DNA of 64,000 bases, taken from positions 186,001 to 250,000 of the forward strand of contig NZ_LNTU01000039.1 of NCBI RefSeq assembly GCF_001558695.1, written 5' to 3'. Below the pieces are notes generated by a model. The model saw only the letters and a list, made by a program, of their open reading frames with translations. It was not told where the DNA came from and searched no databases. Origin of the DNA: Paramesorhizobium deserti (lineage in GTDB: Bacteria; Pseudomonadota; Alphaproteobacteria; Rhizobiales; Rhizobiaceae). Position numbers and translations under genes: made by a program. The stretch's first letter is position 1. The number at the start of each line of letters is the position of its first letter. Positions 35,226 through 44,233 of the stretch are shown here, one piece after another.

Positions 35226-35960
35226 TCAACCGCCCGGCGCGAACCGCGCGAGCGCGCCCTTGTAGATTTTGGTGCCCGGTGTCGCATAGGCGCCGCGTTT
35301 GCTGGTTGAAAGCCCCAGCGCCACCAGCATTTCGGCCTGCTTGACGGCGGCGCTGACGCCGTCGACAACCGGCAGGCCGTATTCCGCCTGCAGGGCGCGA
35401 GCGAGATCGGCCATGCCGGCGCAGCCAAGCACGATCGCCTCCGCCCGGTCGTCGGTGATGGCGCGATCGATCTCCCGCTTGAGGCGGTCGATCGCGCCGG
35501 AAGCCGCATCCTCCAGCGACAGAACAGGGATATCGGCCGCGCGCACCTTTGCCCGGCCCTCCGCGCCATAGCGGCGGACCAGCGCCTCGATCGGAATGCG
35601 GGAGCGCTCCAATGTGGTGACGACGGTATAGCGCTGAGCAATAAGGGATGCCGCCGTCAGCGCCGCCTCGCAAATGCCAATAACGGGAATTCCGGCGATC
35701 GCCCGCGCCGCGTCGAGGCCGGTATCATCGAAACAGGCGATGATGGCCGCTTGCGCGCCACGGCTCTCACCATCGGCAAGCCGCTCCAGAAGTCCGGGCA
35801 CTGCAAGCGCCTCGTCGTAATAGCCTTCGATCGAGACGGGCCCCATCAGCGACGTGACGGCCTCGACCTCCGTATCGCGACCCGCCACGCCGATGGCGGC
35901 CCTGCGGATCGTTTCCGTCATGCTGGCAGTGGTATTGGGATTGATGAGGAGAATGCGCAA
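35226..35960 (-). CDS. Hydantoin/aspartate racemase-family protein
   Basis: A 244-residue member of the Asp/Glu/hydantoin racemase superfamily. The N-terminal INPNTTASMTE is typical of hydantoin racemases. Catalytic cysteines are Cys76 (IIACFDDTG) and Cys180 (IVLGCAGM). It lies 10 bases after the last permease gene and ends a PotABCD-like operon, so it probably acts on the imported compound. No hydantoinase or carbamoylase gene is in the window. Substrates of this subfamily include 5-substituted hydantoins and allantoin. Which applies here is unknown. Confidence 0.82.
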   Translation of the reverse strand: MRILLINPNTTASMTETIRRAAIGVAGRDTEVEAVTSLMGPVSIEGYYDEALAVPGLLERLADGESRGAQAAIIACFDDTGLDAARAIAGIPVIGICEAALTAASLIAQRYTVVTTLERSRIPIEALVRRYGAEGRAKVRAADIPVLSLEDAASGAIDRLKREIDRAITDDRAEAIVLGCAGMADLARALQAEYGLPVVDGVSAAVKQAEMLVALGLSTSKRGAYATPGTKIYKGALARFAPGG

Positions 35961-35970
35961 AATGAAAGTC

Positions 35971-36792
35971 CTAACCCATGCGGGCGCTGCGACGACGCAG
36001 GATCATGATGACCGCCAGCGCCAGAAGGATGATGGTGAAGGAGAAGAGCGTCGTCACCGTGCCGAGCGCATAGAGCACCGGCGTCGTGACATTGGTGGTC
36101 ATGCCGTAGATCTCGAGCGGCAGGGTATTGTAGGTTCCCGCCGTCATCAGCGTGCGGGCGAATTCATCGTAGGAAAGCGAGAAGCCGAACAGGCCGACGC
36201 CGATCAGACTCGGCGCGATCATCGGCAAAAGCACATGACGGAAAGTCTGCCACGAGCTTGCGCCGAGGTCGCGCGCGGCCTCCTCGTAAGCCGGCGAAAA
36301 GCGGTTGAAGACGGCGAACATGATCAGGACGCCGAAAGGCAGCGTCCAGGTCAGATGTGCGCCGAAGGCCGAGGAATACCACGCGGGCCTGAGGCCTAGC
36401 TGCTGGAAGACGACGCCGATGCCGAGGCTGACGATGATCGACGGCACGACGAGGCTTGCGACGCTCAGATAGAACAGCGCCGACGCGCCCTTGAACCGGC
36501 GCCGGAAGGCAAGCCCTGCCAGTAGCGAGACGACGACCGTCACTACCATCACCATCAGGCCGAGTGAGAGCGAGCGCGTGAAGGACGCACCGAAATCCCC
36601 GACGGCCTGCCGCTCGAAAAGATTGCCGAACCAATGGAGCGAAACGCCGTTCAGCGGGAAGGTCAGCCCGCCATCCGGCCCTTGGAAGGATAGGATGAGG
36701 ATCGCCGAGAGAGGCCCATAGAGGAACAGGACGAAGAGCGCGAAGAAGGCGGCGAGGATGTAGAAGCCGAGGCTGCGTTTCTCGTGATGCAT
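35971..36792 (-). CDS. ABC transporter permease (PotC-like)
   Basis: A 273-residue membrane protein with six hydrophobic helices. The binding-protein-dependent permease loop YEEAARDLGASSWQTFRHVLLPMI follows the EAA pattern that contacts the ATPase. The type is that of spermidine/putrescine (PotC, YdcV-like) systems. It begins one base after the stop of the PotB-like gene. With the ATPase and binding protein upstream in the operon it forms a complete importer. Confidence 0.88.
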   Translation of the reverse strand: MHHEKRSLGFYILAAFFALFVLFLYGPLSAILILSFQGPDGGLTFPLNGVSLHWFGNLFERQAVGDFGASFTRSLSLGLMVMVVTVVVSLLAGLAFRRRFKGASALFYLSVASLVVPSIIVSLGIGVVFQQLGLRPAWYSSAFGAHLTWTLPFGVLIMFAVFNRFSPAYEEAARDLGASSWQTFRHVLLPMIAPSLIGVGLFGFSLSYDEFARTLMTAGTYNTLPLEIYGMTTNVTTPVLYALGTVTTLFSFTIILLALAVIMILRRRSARMG

Positions 36793-36793
36793 C

Positions 36794-37717
36794 TCAGAGC
36801 TCCTTGCGGATATCGACGACGCGCAGGATGCCGGCGACCATCAGAAGAACGAGGATGAGCAGCACCACGGCATTGGCGGCGGCTGCCGGATATTGCAGGA
36901 GCGACATCTGGTTCTTCATCATCAGCGCGACGGAAGCGCTCTGCCCGCCGGACATGACCTGCACGGTGGAGAAATCGGCCATCACCAGCGTGACGACGAA
37001 GATGGTGCCAATCGCCATGCCGGGTTTTGCCAGCGGGATGATGACATTCCATAGCGTCTGCCAGCCGGAGGCGCCTGCGTCCCGCGCGGCCTCGATGAGC
37101 GACCGGTCGATCCGCATCAGCGTGTTGAAGATCGGCGTCACCATGAAGAGCGTATAGAGATGCACCATCGCCAGCACCACGGCGAAATCCGAATAGAGCA
37201 GCCATTCGATTGGCGCGGGGATGATGCCCGCCTGAACCAGCGTCGAATTGACGAGGCCGTTCCTGCCCAAGACCGGAATCCAGGAGATCATGCGGATGAT
37301 GTTGGAGGTGAGGAAGGGCACCGTACAGACGAGGAACAGCACCATCTGCATGGCGGCGGTGCGCACATGGAAAGCGAGGAAATAGGCAACGCAGAAGCCG
37401 ATCACCAGCGTCAGCACCCAGACGATGGCCGCATATCTGAGCGTGTTCAGATAGGTCTTCCAGGTGACCCATGAGCCGAGCGTGTCGGTATAATTCATGG
37501 TCATGAAATCGGGATAGATGCCGGCGAAATCATAATCCCAGAAGCTGACGATGATGATGGTGAGGATCGGCAGGACGAAGAAGAAGCCGAGGATCAAGGT
37601 CAGCGGCAGCGCCTGCAGATAGGAGGCGGCAGCAGCCGCAAGCCGGCCGAGTCTTTCGGCGGCGGGCTTGGCCGGTTTTTCCATCTGTGCTTCGTCTTCC
37701 ACGATGGCTGCGGTCAA
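36794..37717 (-). CDS. ABC transporter permease (PotB-like), TTG start
   Basis: A 307-residue permease with a cytoplasmic N-terminal tail, six helices and the EAA loop EAARDAGASGWQTLWNVIIP. The start is a TTG at 37717 with GGAG 8 bases upstream; an internal ATG at 37684 is possible but has a poorer site. It pairs with the PotC-like gene one base downstream. The ligand is a polyamine-like or amino-acid-derived cation or a hydantoin, judged only from family and neighbours. Confidence 0.87.
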   Translation of the reverse strand: MTAAIVEDEAQMEKPAKPAAERLGRLAAAAASYLQALPLTLILGFFFVLPILTIIIVSFWDYDFAGIYPDFMTMNYTDTLGSWVTWKTYLNTLRYAAIVWVLTLVIGFCVAYFLAFHVRTAAMQMVLFLVCTVPFLTSNIIRMISWIPVLGRNGLVNSTLVQAGIIPAPIEWLLYSDFAVVLAMVHLYTLFMVTPIFNTLMRIDRSLIEAARDAGASGWQTLWNVIIPLAKPGMAIGTIFVVTLVMADFSTVQVMSGGQSASVALMMKNQMSLLQYPAAAANAVVLLILVLLMVAGILRVVDIRKEL

Positions 37718-37782
37718 TTCATGATCTCCGTGCCTTTGAACCTGGAGCGGTTCATTTCAAGATGGAAACATTGGGCATGATA

Positions 37783-37821
37783 CCGGAACGGCGAAGCGGT
37801 TTTCCGCTTGGATCGTTCCGG
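37783..37821. repeat. Interrupted hairpin between binding-protein and permease genes
   Basis: CCGGAACG...AAGCGG-TTTT-CCGCTT...CGTTCCGG can fold into a stem of 8 plus 6 base pairs with small internal mismatches. A second palindrome (CTCTCC...GGAGAG) follows at about 37891-37912. Both are of the rhizobial intergenic type and fill most of the 213-base gap at 37718-37930. They may limit read-through from the binding-protein gene into the permeases. Confidence 0.5.
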
Positions 37822-37930
37822 AATGGATCCTCGCCATTCCAGCAGCGGCCGGACATCAAGGCCACCGCTATCCCTGCCGGCCGCTCTCCCCGCACGCGGA
37901 GAGAGGGTAAGGGTGAGAGCCTTATTGCCG

Positions 37931-39223
37931 CTAAGCCGCAATAAATTCGTTCCAGCGACGGACCATGTAGCGGTCCTCGTCCATCACGGAATTCCAGCAG
38001 GCGACCTTGCCCATGCGCTCCTCGAACGAGCCGCCGTCGCGCACCGCGCCTGCCTTCTCCATGATCTTGCCTTCCGGCGAGAGGATATCGCCCTGGGCCG
38101 GCTTGCCCTCGACCCAGTAGCCCCATTCGTCGGGCGACATGAATTCCTTGGCCGTTTCCATCGCCGCCGAATAATAGCCCTGGCGGTTGAGATAGGCGCC
38201 GACCCAGCCCGAGAGATACCAATTGATATATTCATAGGCCGCATCGAGCTTTGCGCCTTCCAGATGCCTGGCCATGCCGAGGCCGCCGCCCCAGGCGCGA
38301 TAGCCCTCCTTCAGCGGCTGATATTTGCAGGCGATGCCCTTCGAGCGAACCGCCGCCACGGCCGGCGACCACATGGACTGGATCACCACCTCGCCCGAAG
38401 CCATCAGGTTGACGCTTTCGTCGAAGGACTTCCAGAAGGCGCGGAACTGGCCGTCCTGCTTGGCCTTGATCATGAAATCGATGGTCTTGTCGATCTCTTC
38501 CTTGGTCATGTTGCCCTTGTCGGCATATTTGATGTTGCCCATCGCCTCCATGATCATGGCGGCGTCCATGATGCCGATGGACGGGATGTTGAGGATCGCC
38601 GTCTTGCCCTTGAAGGCCGGGTCCATGATATCGGCCCAGCTGGTGATGTCGCGGCCGACGAGATCGGGACGGATGCCGAGCGTGTCGGCATTGTAGATCG
38701 TCGGGATCAGCGTCATCCAGTTGGTCGGCTCCTTGGCGAAGGCCTTGGCATCAGCCGCTTCGACGAAACCGACCGTGTGCGGCGCCGTGCCCTGCGCGAT
38801 CACGCTATCGGGCGTCAGCTTCCCGTTGATGAACAACGGCACGATCTTGTCGAAATATTTGATCTTCGAGACGTCCATCGGCTGCATCACGCCCGACGGA
38901 AACACCTTCTTGGCGATCCAGTATTCGATATCGGCGATGTCGTAGCTATCCGGCTGGGTAACGGCGCGCTGCGCGGCGGCGTCGGAATCCGTCGCCGTCA
39001 TCTCCAGCGTGATGCCGAGATCTTCCTTGCACTTGTCGGCGATGGCATTGATGTTGGAAACGCCGGTGCCGAACTGGCGCAGCGTGATCGGGTTTTGCGC
39101 CCAGATCGTCGGGAAGCCGGTGATGATCCCGGAGCCTGCGGCGAGACCCGCCGCCGCAGCGCCCGTCTTCAGCAATGTGCGGCGGCTGATGCCGGCGCTG
39201 TTCATTTCGGTTTTCTTCGTCAT
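37931..39223 (-). CDS. Spermidine/putrescine-type ABC substrate-binding protein, Tat-exported
   Basis: A 430-residue periplasmic protein. It starts with a twin-arginine signal (ISRRTLLKTGAAAAGLAAGS), which suggests export in folded form. The type II binding fold follows, as in PotD/PotF: DSYDIADIEYWIAKKVFPSG, IPTIYNADTLGIRPDL, and GEVVIQSMWSPAVAAVRSKG. It is at the second place of the operon, 43 bases after the ATPase gene. Two hairpin-forming repeats separate it from the permeases. The ligand is not evident. Confidence 0.86.
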   Translation of the reverse strand: MTKKTEMNSAGISRRTLLKTGAAAAGLAAGSGIITGFPTIWAQNPITLRQFGTGVSNINAIADKCKEDLGITLEMTATDSDAAAQRAVTQPDSYDIADIEYWIAKKVFPSGVMQPMDVSKIKYFDKIVPLFINGKLTPDSVIAQGTAPHTVGFVEAADAKAFAKEPTNWMTLIPTIYNADTLGIRPDLVGRDITSWADIMDPAFKGKTAILNIPSIGIMDAAMIMEAMGNIKYADKGNMTKEEIDKTIDFMIKAKQDGQFRAFWKSFDESVNLMASGEVVIQSMWSPAVAAVRSKGIACKYQPLKEGYRAWGGGLGMARHLEGAKLDAAYEYINWYLSGWVGAYLNRQGYYSAAMETAKEFMSPDEWGYWVEGKPAQGDILSPEGKIMEKAGAVRDGGSFEERMGKVACWNSVMDEDRYMVRRWNEFIAA

Positions 39224-39266
39224 GTCCTGTTCCCCTTGCTTGTGTTTGCGGACTGGTTGTCGATGG

Positions 39267-40352
39267 TCATGAATCGAGCGCGCCGAGGATTGATGCGTCC
39301 CCTGCCGCCCAAGACAGCGGAATGGCTTCGCCGACGATGACTGGGCTGGCGAAGAACGCCGCGTCGTCGGTGATCACGGTGAAATCCTCGATGCCCGCTC
39401 CCGTGACGGAGAGCTTCACCGAGGCGCCCTGATATTCGATGTTGGAGACGATCGCGGTGAAGCCAAAGCCCTGGCTCTCCGCCGCGCCGATGCGCACACG
39501 GTCGGTGCGGATCCCGACATCGACGGCCCTGCCCGCCTCCATCGCCCTGCCGCTTGCCACCAGCGTCTGGCCGCCCGGAACCTCGAAGGTCACCAGCCCG
39601 TCCCCATGACCGGTGACCCGGCCGGAAACCACATTGTGATCGCCCATGAAGCGAGCGACGAAGGCGGTTGCCGGTCGCTCGAACACCTCGCGCGGCGCTG
39701 CCGCCTGCTCGATCCTGCCATCGTTCATCACCACGATCAGATCGGCGAGCGCCATCGCCTCATCCTGGCTGTGGGTGACATGAACGAAGGTGATGCCGAG
39801 GCTCTTCTGCAGCCGCTTCAGTTCGGCGCGCATGCGTATCTTCAGGAAGGGATCGAGCGCGGATAAAGGCTCGTCGAGAAGCAGGGCTTCCGGATCGGTG
39901 ATGAGCGCACGGGCTAACGCCACGCGCTGCTGCTGCCCGCCGGAAAGCTGCGCCGGACGCCTGGTTGCATAAGCCTCCATCTGCATCAGTTTCAGCATTT
40001 CGAGCGCCCTAGCGCGGCGCTCGCCCTTTTCGACGCCCTTCATCTTCAGGCTGAACGCGACATTGTCGATAAGGTCCATATGGGGAAACAGCGCATAGGA
40101 CTGGAACATCATCGCCGTGCTGCGCCTAGCCGGCGGAAAGTCCGTCACCACCTTGCCGCCCAGACGGATATCGCCATCGGAAATCGTCTCATGGCCGGCG
40201 ATCATCCGCAGCGTCGAGCTCTTGCCGCAGCCCGAAGGGCCGAGCAGACAGCAGTAGGCCCCGGCCGGGATCTTCAGGCTGATCCCGTCGACAGCCGTCG
40301 CCGAACCATATTTCTTCGTAACGGAAACGATATCGATTTCGGCAGCTTGCAT
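39267..40352 (-). CDS. ABC transporter ATP-binding protein (PotA-like)
   Basis: A 361-residue ATPase. Walker A is CLLGPSGCGKSSTLRM, the Q-loop region is MMFQSYALFPHM, the signature LSGGQQQRVALARAL, Walker B ALLLDEPLSALD, and the H-loop VTHSQDEAMALAD. A C-terminal TOBE-like domain follows (residues about 270-360). The ATG at 40352 has GGAG upstream; the frame extends to 40415 without support. It heads the PotABCD-like operon and is divergent from a GntR gene across 262 bases. Confidence 0.88.
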   Translation of the reverse strand: MQAAEIDIVSVTKKYGSATAVDGISLKIPAGAYCCLLGPSGCGKSSTLRMIAGHETISDGDIRLGGKVVTDFPPARRSTAMMFQSYALFPHMDLIDNVAFSLKMKGVEKGERRARALEMLKLMQMEAYATRRPAQLSGGQQQRVALARALITDPEALLLDEPLSALDPFLKIRMRAELKRLQKSLGITFVHVTHSQDEAMALADLIVVMNDGRIEQAAAPREVFERPATAFVARFMGDHNVVSGRVTGHGDGLVTFEVPGGQTLVASGRAMEAGRAVDVGIRTDRVRIGAAESQGFGFTAIVSNIEYQGASVKLSVTGAGIEDFTVITDDAAFFASPVIVGEAIPLSWAAGDASILGALDS

Positions 40353-40519
40353 CCGGGGCTCCATGTTCACGATAAACAAAGCATAATGCGTGCCAATCGC
40401 GCTCGCCCTCGACACCCCCTTGATATCGCCGGTTATTTTCCGTCAGCTTCCGGGAACGATATCCCCGCTGATTCCACACTGCACAAAATCTAGGCCGTTT
40501 GTTCAGGATTACAGGCAAA

Positions 40520-40531
40520 ATTGTATGCAAT
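40520..40531. promoter_or_regulatory. Candidate GntR/FCD operator ATTGTATGCAAT
   Basis: A near-perfect 12-bp palindrome (one mismatched pair) in the 262-base gap between the ATPase gene and the divergent GntR gene. ATTGTATACAAT-like sites are common targets of FCD-type GntR proteins in rhizobia. It lies 84 bases before the GntR start. No confident -35/-10 elements were assigned in the rest of the gap. Confidence 0.45.
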
Positions 40532-40614
40532 CTCTATTCAGCTCTGCATTCAAAATCTCCGTGCCTTACGCTACGATTTGAGCTAGAAGGCGAAGCAGGA
40601 AAGCAGGGTCTGAT

Positions 40615-41328
40615 TTGGAAACCACAGCGATCAAAACCCGGGGAAACGCCGCGAAGGAAGCCGAGCGCGCTGTCGTGATCAGCGAAGCGCTGCAGGATGC
40701 CATCGTCGAGCGTCGCCTGCCGCCGGGCATGAAACTCGTGGAAGCAGAAATCGGCTCGTTGTTCGATGTCAGCCGGACCATTGTCCGAACAGCGCTTCAA
40801 GAACTGAGCTTTCTCGGCCTAGTGCGCATCGAGCGCAATCGGGGCGCCTTCGTCGCAAAGCCCTCCCCCGAAGAGGCGCGGCAAATCTTCGATGCGCGGC
40901 GGCTGGTCGAGCCCGGCATCACGATGGATGCGATCAAGCAGGCCAGCAATGACGATCTCGCCCATCTCAGAAAGCATCTGCAGCATGAGAACGAGGCGAT
41001 GAGCCAGCGGGGTCTGAGCGCGCGCCGCATGGAGATACGCGCCTCCGGCGATTTCCACCTGCTTCTGGCCTCGATCGCCGGAAATCTCATCGTGCAGCGT
41101 TTCATGAGCGAGCTCATCGCCCGCTCATGCCTGGTGATCGCGCTCTATGGACAGTCCGGCGCTTCAAGCTGCGGACATGACGATCATGTCGAGATCGTCG
41201 ATGCGATCGCCGCCAGGGATGCTGCAAGGGCGGTTGCGCTCACCCAGCATCATATCGATCACCTGGAAGCGGATCTGAACTACCGGTCCAGCGACGATAT
41301 CGAGCTGCGCCAGGCATTGAGCCTTTAG
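40615..41328 (+). CDS. GntR-family regulator, FCD domain, TTG start
   Basis: A 237-residue regulator. The winged HTH spans about 15-75 (LPPGMKLVEAEIGSLFDVSR, then TIVRTALQELSFLGLVRI). The FCD domain has metal-site histidines in SGDFHLLLASIAGN, HDDHVEIVDAIAARD and LTQHHIDHLE. The start is a TTG at 40615 with AGGG about 10 bases upstream; no in-frame ATG precedes the HTH. It is divergent from the PotABCD-racemase operon and probably controls it in response to the imported compound or a product. Confidence 0.85.
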   Translation: METTAIKTRGNAAKEAERAVVISEALQDAIVERRLPPGMKLVEAEIGSLFDVSRTIVRTALQELSFLGLVRIERNRGAFVAKPSPEEARQIFDARRLVEPGITMDAIKQASNDDLAHLRKHLQHENEAMSQRGLSARRMEIRASGDFHLLLASIAGNLIVQRFMSELIARSCLVIALYGQSGASSCGHDDHVEIVDAIAARDAARAVALTQHHIDHLEADLNYRSSDDIELRQALSL

Positions 41329-41489
41329 CGGATATTCCCTGCTCGAGCCCAGGAAACGCCGCGGGATTTAAAGCACTTCAATTTTATCTAAGGAATGCAA
41401 CGCGGAAAAGAAAGCGCAATGATCAACATAAGCCAAATGTCGCAAATGCGGATTCCGGCCTCGCGACAAGGGATGATGATCCTGATCCG

Positions 41490-42089
41490 TCAGTTTGCGC
41501 CCATGTTTTGGACTTTTACGGCATCTATAACCCAATCGTCGTTGACTTGATGTGCATAAAGTCTCACCTTCTTTGACCTATTCTGAAGAGCCCAATCCAG
41601 TATCACTCTAGCAAACGATGATCCTACGTTGAAGTCGGGACTGACGAACTTGAAATCCGTCGTGATGCTATCGCCGTCTTTTATGACTGAAATCGTTGCG
41701 GTCCGAGAACTACTGGTCTCGCCTTTGATCGCGGCAACCGTGCATAGGATAATACTGAATCCCTCAGAAGGTTCGTCAAATTGAGGAACGTCTCTGCTGA
41801 TCAGAGTCGGCGCGTTTAAGCTTATTGCGGACTTAGGTAGTGTTACTCCATCAAGGGATTTTGTTTGGGAATTCTCTGTAAAACCGGGAAAGATTATGGT
41901 AACATTTAGGAACGAATACCATATTATTCTCTCCGCCAGATCTGTACCAACAGAAAAAGTGTTATGTAATATATTTAATACCTTTCCTCCACTCGCTGAA
42001 AGAAATGCTATTTGCGTATTATTTTGTTCATTTACAGATGCGAATATCCCCGATACCCATCCTGAATACACGATTGAGTTTGAGTTCAC
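41490..42089 (-). CDS. Unknown protein with two copies of a ~95-residue domain, AT-rich island
   Basis: A 199-residue protein with no named family that I recognise. It starts at a GTG with AAGGAG 7 bases upstream. The first half (SGWVSGIFAS ... FSVGTDLAERIIWYSFLN) and second half (FNVGSSFARVILDWALQN, then DDWVIDAVKV) each resemble the single-domain proteins coded just upstream. The gene is therefore a diverged tandem duplication. No signal peptide or membrane helix is evident. The region is visibly AT-rich against its surroundings, which suggests recent gain. Confidence 0.65.
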   Translation of the reverse strand: MNSNSIVYSGWVSGIFASVNEQNNTQIAFLSASGGKVLNILHNTFSVGTDLAERIIWYSFLNVTIIFPGFTENSQTKSLDGVTLPKSAISLNAPTLISRDVPQFDEPSEGFSIILCTVAAIKGETSSSRTATISVIKDGDSITTDFKFVSPDFNVGSSFARVILDWALQNRSKKVRLYAHQVNDDWVIDAVKVQNMGAN

Positions 42090-42154
42090 TTTAAACTCCT
42101 TTTCTTGTGTAAAGAAAGAAATAACTCAAAACTAAGTTCTAATATTTTGTTTTT

Positions 42155-42454
42155 TTATCTATAGCTTCCTGTAACCCACGTTGTTGCTGATGTGATCCAC
42201 CAAACAGTTCCCATGGATTCATCATCTGAGTAGCCAGTCATATTAATTTGAATTTTATTCACTAGGGAATCCCAAAGTATATTTAAAGTAATTGCTACAC
42301 CAAGACTTATTTTAGTATCTTTAATTTCCCAATCCCTGTTCGTGCCATTAGTCTCAAGAAATGAAACATAAGTTCTATGTGTTCCATCGGTCATGCCGAC
42401 GATTCCAGTAACTTTACCAGTAACTTTTCCCTGCCAAATCATGGTGTTTCCCAT
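42155..42454 (-). CDS. Unknown ~99-residue protein, small-domain paralogue B
   Basis: Starts at the ATG at 42454 (MGNTMIWQGKVTGKVTG), with AGGTAGG just upstream. Alignment with its neighbour at 42535-42819 shows the shared pattern M-x-x-x-M-x-W-x-G, then DGT...Y, then ETNGT-x-R-x-W, then LG....L-x-ILWDSL-x-N. That agreement also supports the start. The protein is predicted soluble and rich in beta-type residues. The family and function are unknown. It is the middle gene of a three-gene AT-rich set. Confidence 0.65.
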   Translation of the reverse strand: MGNTMIWQGKVTGKVTGIVGMTDGTHRTYVSFLETNGTNRDWEIKDTKISLGVAITLNILWDSLVNKIQINMTGYSDDESMGTVWWITSATTWVTGSYR

Positions 42455-42534
42455 CCTACCTGAAATCATACATGCTCGGAAGCGCGATGGCGTATATAAA
42501 TATGAGTCGGCACTGTGTTTTATGAAAGATTCCA

Positions 42535-42819
42535 TCAATTGTTCGATTTCTTAACTGAACTGATCCAAAAAGAATCAGGAACATTTCCATATTGGTAGCC
42601 ATCTATGGTGATTTCAGTTCCATTCAGAAGCGAATCCCAAAGTATATCTAGGGAAAATGACTGTCCAAGGCCGAATGTAGCGTCAGCAAATTGCCAGTTT
42701 CGTGTGGTTCCATTGGTCTCATGTATTGTAATATAAGCATTTCCCGTTCCATCCGTTAGGCCGTTGAGGACCGTAACCTTTCCGACTGTTTCTCCACTCC
42801 AAGCCATGATACGCTCCAT
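42535..42819 (-). CDS. Unknown ~94-residue protein, small-domain paralogue A
   Basis: Starts at the ATG at 42819 (MERIMAWSGETVGKVTV) with AAGGTGAAG directly upstream. It shares ETNGTTRNWQF, LGQSFSLDILWDSLLNGTEI and a final W-I-S-S-V-K with its paralogues. It has no signal peptide, no cysteine and no recognised family. It is first of the three AT-rich genes, probably one transcription unit with gaps of 80 and 65 bases. Confidence 0.65.
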   Translation of the reverse strand: MERIMAWSGETVGKVTVLNGLTDGTGNAYITIHETNGTTRNWQFADATFGLGQSFSLDILWDSLLNGTEITIDGYQYGNVPDSFWISSVKKSNN

Positions 42820-43204
42820 CTTCACCTTAAATAATATTTATCACCGAGAATATGCTCGCATCTACAAAATAATTGTCGATGCATCTTTCTTTGATGCCAT
42901 TGATCTGTTTCAATCATGGCAGAATATAACACGATTTTGGCCTTGGGTAAGCGGATGATTACTATTGAGTTATTTAATGCTTATTCTGATATATTATAGC
43001 AGTTAGCTTTGTCGCCAGCCCATTCATGCCGAACAACATCTCCCTAGCAGGCCGTTGAAAAAGGGCGCTCGCGCTACGGAGCCCGGCTAGGCGGAAACGT
43101 TGGCGCTACATGCCCCCTCTGACCAGCAGACCAATGGCATTTCCATCAAAACAGGAACCGCTCTGGCCCCGAAATGGGAAAAAGCCAATGCCGCGCGTGT
43201 GCGA
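42820..43204. other. AT-rich to GC-rich transition without a gene
   Basis: About 385 bases with no supported gene. The first 200 are AT-rich and should contain the promoter of the three small unknown genes. From about 43020 the composition returns to that of the genome. A phrase GCAGGCCGTTGAAAAAGGGC at 43049-43068 looks like the end of some insertion sequences, but no inverted partner or transposase was found. Confidence 0.4.
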
Positions 43205-44233
43205 TCACCGCGCGTTTGCCGCCACCCATCTGTGCCATTGATCCTCGGTGCCGTGGAAGGCGTTGAGATCGATCCTGCCATCGACGCCATGCGAAAGGCC
43301 GGAGCCTGAATATTGCCAGAATACCCATTCCCTGCCGGGATAGACCTTGGAGGGATGCGCGGCCACGGAGCGCAGCCAGAAGGGATAATCCCGGAATTCG
43401 CCCTTCAGGTTGTCGCGGTAGAAGTCCGGCGCGGTGTAGATGATCGGGCGCTGGCCGTAATGCCGCTCCAGCCTGTCCATGAAGACCTGCATCTTCTCCA
43501 GGACTTTCTTGCGCGGCAGGCGCTGCTTGCAGCGGGATTCACCGTTCCATTCCACATCGATGACCGGCGGCAGGGCGCCCGGCACCTTCGGGACATTGCG
43601 GATGAACCAGTCCGCCTGCTCGCTGGCAACCCGGCACCAGTAGAAGAAATGATAGGCGCCCCGGCGCAATCCGGCCTCGCCGGCCTGACGCCAGTTCTTC
43701 CTGAACATCGGATCGAGATGATCGCCGCCGTCGGTGGCCTTGATATAGACGAAGTTCGCGCCCTGCGAGCGCAACTTCGCCCAGTCTATCTCGCCCTGCC
43801 AGCGGGAAACGTCGACGCCGTGCACGGCAAGGGATCTCGGCGAGACCCGTCCGAAATTGATGGGCTTGGCGTCGCGGAAACGATGCCGGTAAACCTGCCC
43901 TCGCTCGAATGTTCGGGCCGGCGGCTTGGACGGCACCACGAGAGCGACCGGCTCGGCCGCAGGCGTACGCGTTTCCGGCATCCTGGCCATGGGCACCATT
44001 GCATCGGGTATCGGAGCCGACGGCGCCAATGCCGTCATCTCTTCCGGCTGCGCTTCGCTCGAAGCGGCCGTCCCGATCTCGCCCGGCGGCACCACGTTTC
44101 CCGGCTTGACGATGGAGCTTGTCGTCTCAAGCGATGGTTTTGCCAGAATCTCGTCCACACCCGCGCCGGTGGACGTGCAACCGACCAGAACCATGCAACC
44201 GAAGACAATGGCCGACACGCCCGAGAAACGCAT
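43205..44233 (-). CDS. GH25 muramidase (lysozyme) lipoprotein
   Basis: A 342-residue lipoprotein with signal and lipobox LVGC (Cys19). A Pro/Ala-rich linker runs to about residue 120, and a C-terminal glycoside hydrolase family 25 domain follows. GH25 motifs are HGVDVSRWQGEIDW, KATDGGDHLDP, GAYHFFYW, and the catalytic acidic pair region VIDVEWNGES; the end has VFWQYSGSG. The ATG at 44233 has AAGG 6 bases upstream. It probably cuts the glycan strand of peptidoglycan in the periplasm. It lies between two sets of unknown small paralogous genes. Confidence 0.88.
   Translation of the reverse strand: MRFSGVSAIVFGCMVLVGCTSTGAGVDEILAKPSLETTSSIVKPGNVVPPGEIGTAASSEAQPEEMTALAPSAPIPDAMVPMARMPETRTPAAEPVALVVPSKPPARTFERGQVYRHRFRDAKPINFGRVSPRSLAVHGVDVSRWQGEIDWAKLRSQGANFVYIKATDGGDHLDPMFRKNWRQAGEAGLRRGAYHFFYWCRVASEQADWFIRNVPKVPGALPPVIDVEWNGESRCKQRLPRKKVLEKMQVFMDRLERHYGQRPIIYTAPDFYRDNLKGEFRDYPFWLRSVAAHPSKVYPGREWVFWQYSGSGLSHGVDGRIDLNAFHGTEDQWHRWVAANAR

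Noticed and set aside
43049-43075. Insertion-sequence end (GCAGGCCGTTGAAAAAGGG)
   Set aside because: No inverted partner, target duplication or transposase fragment was found on either side.
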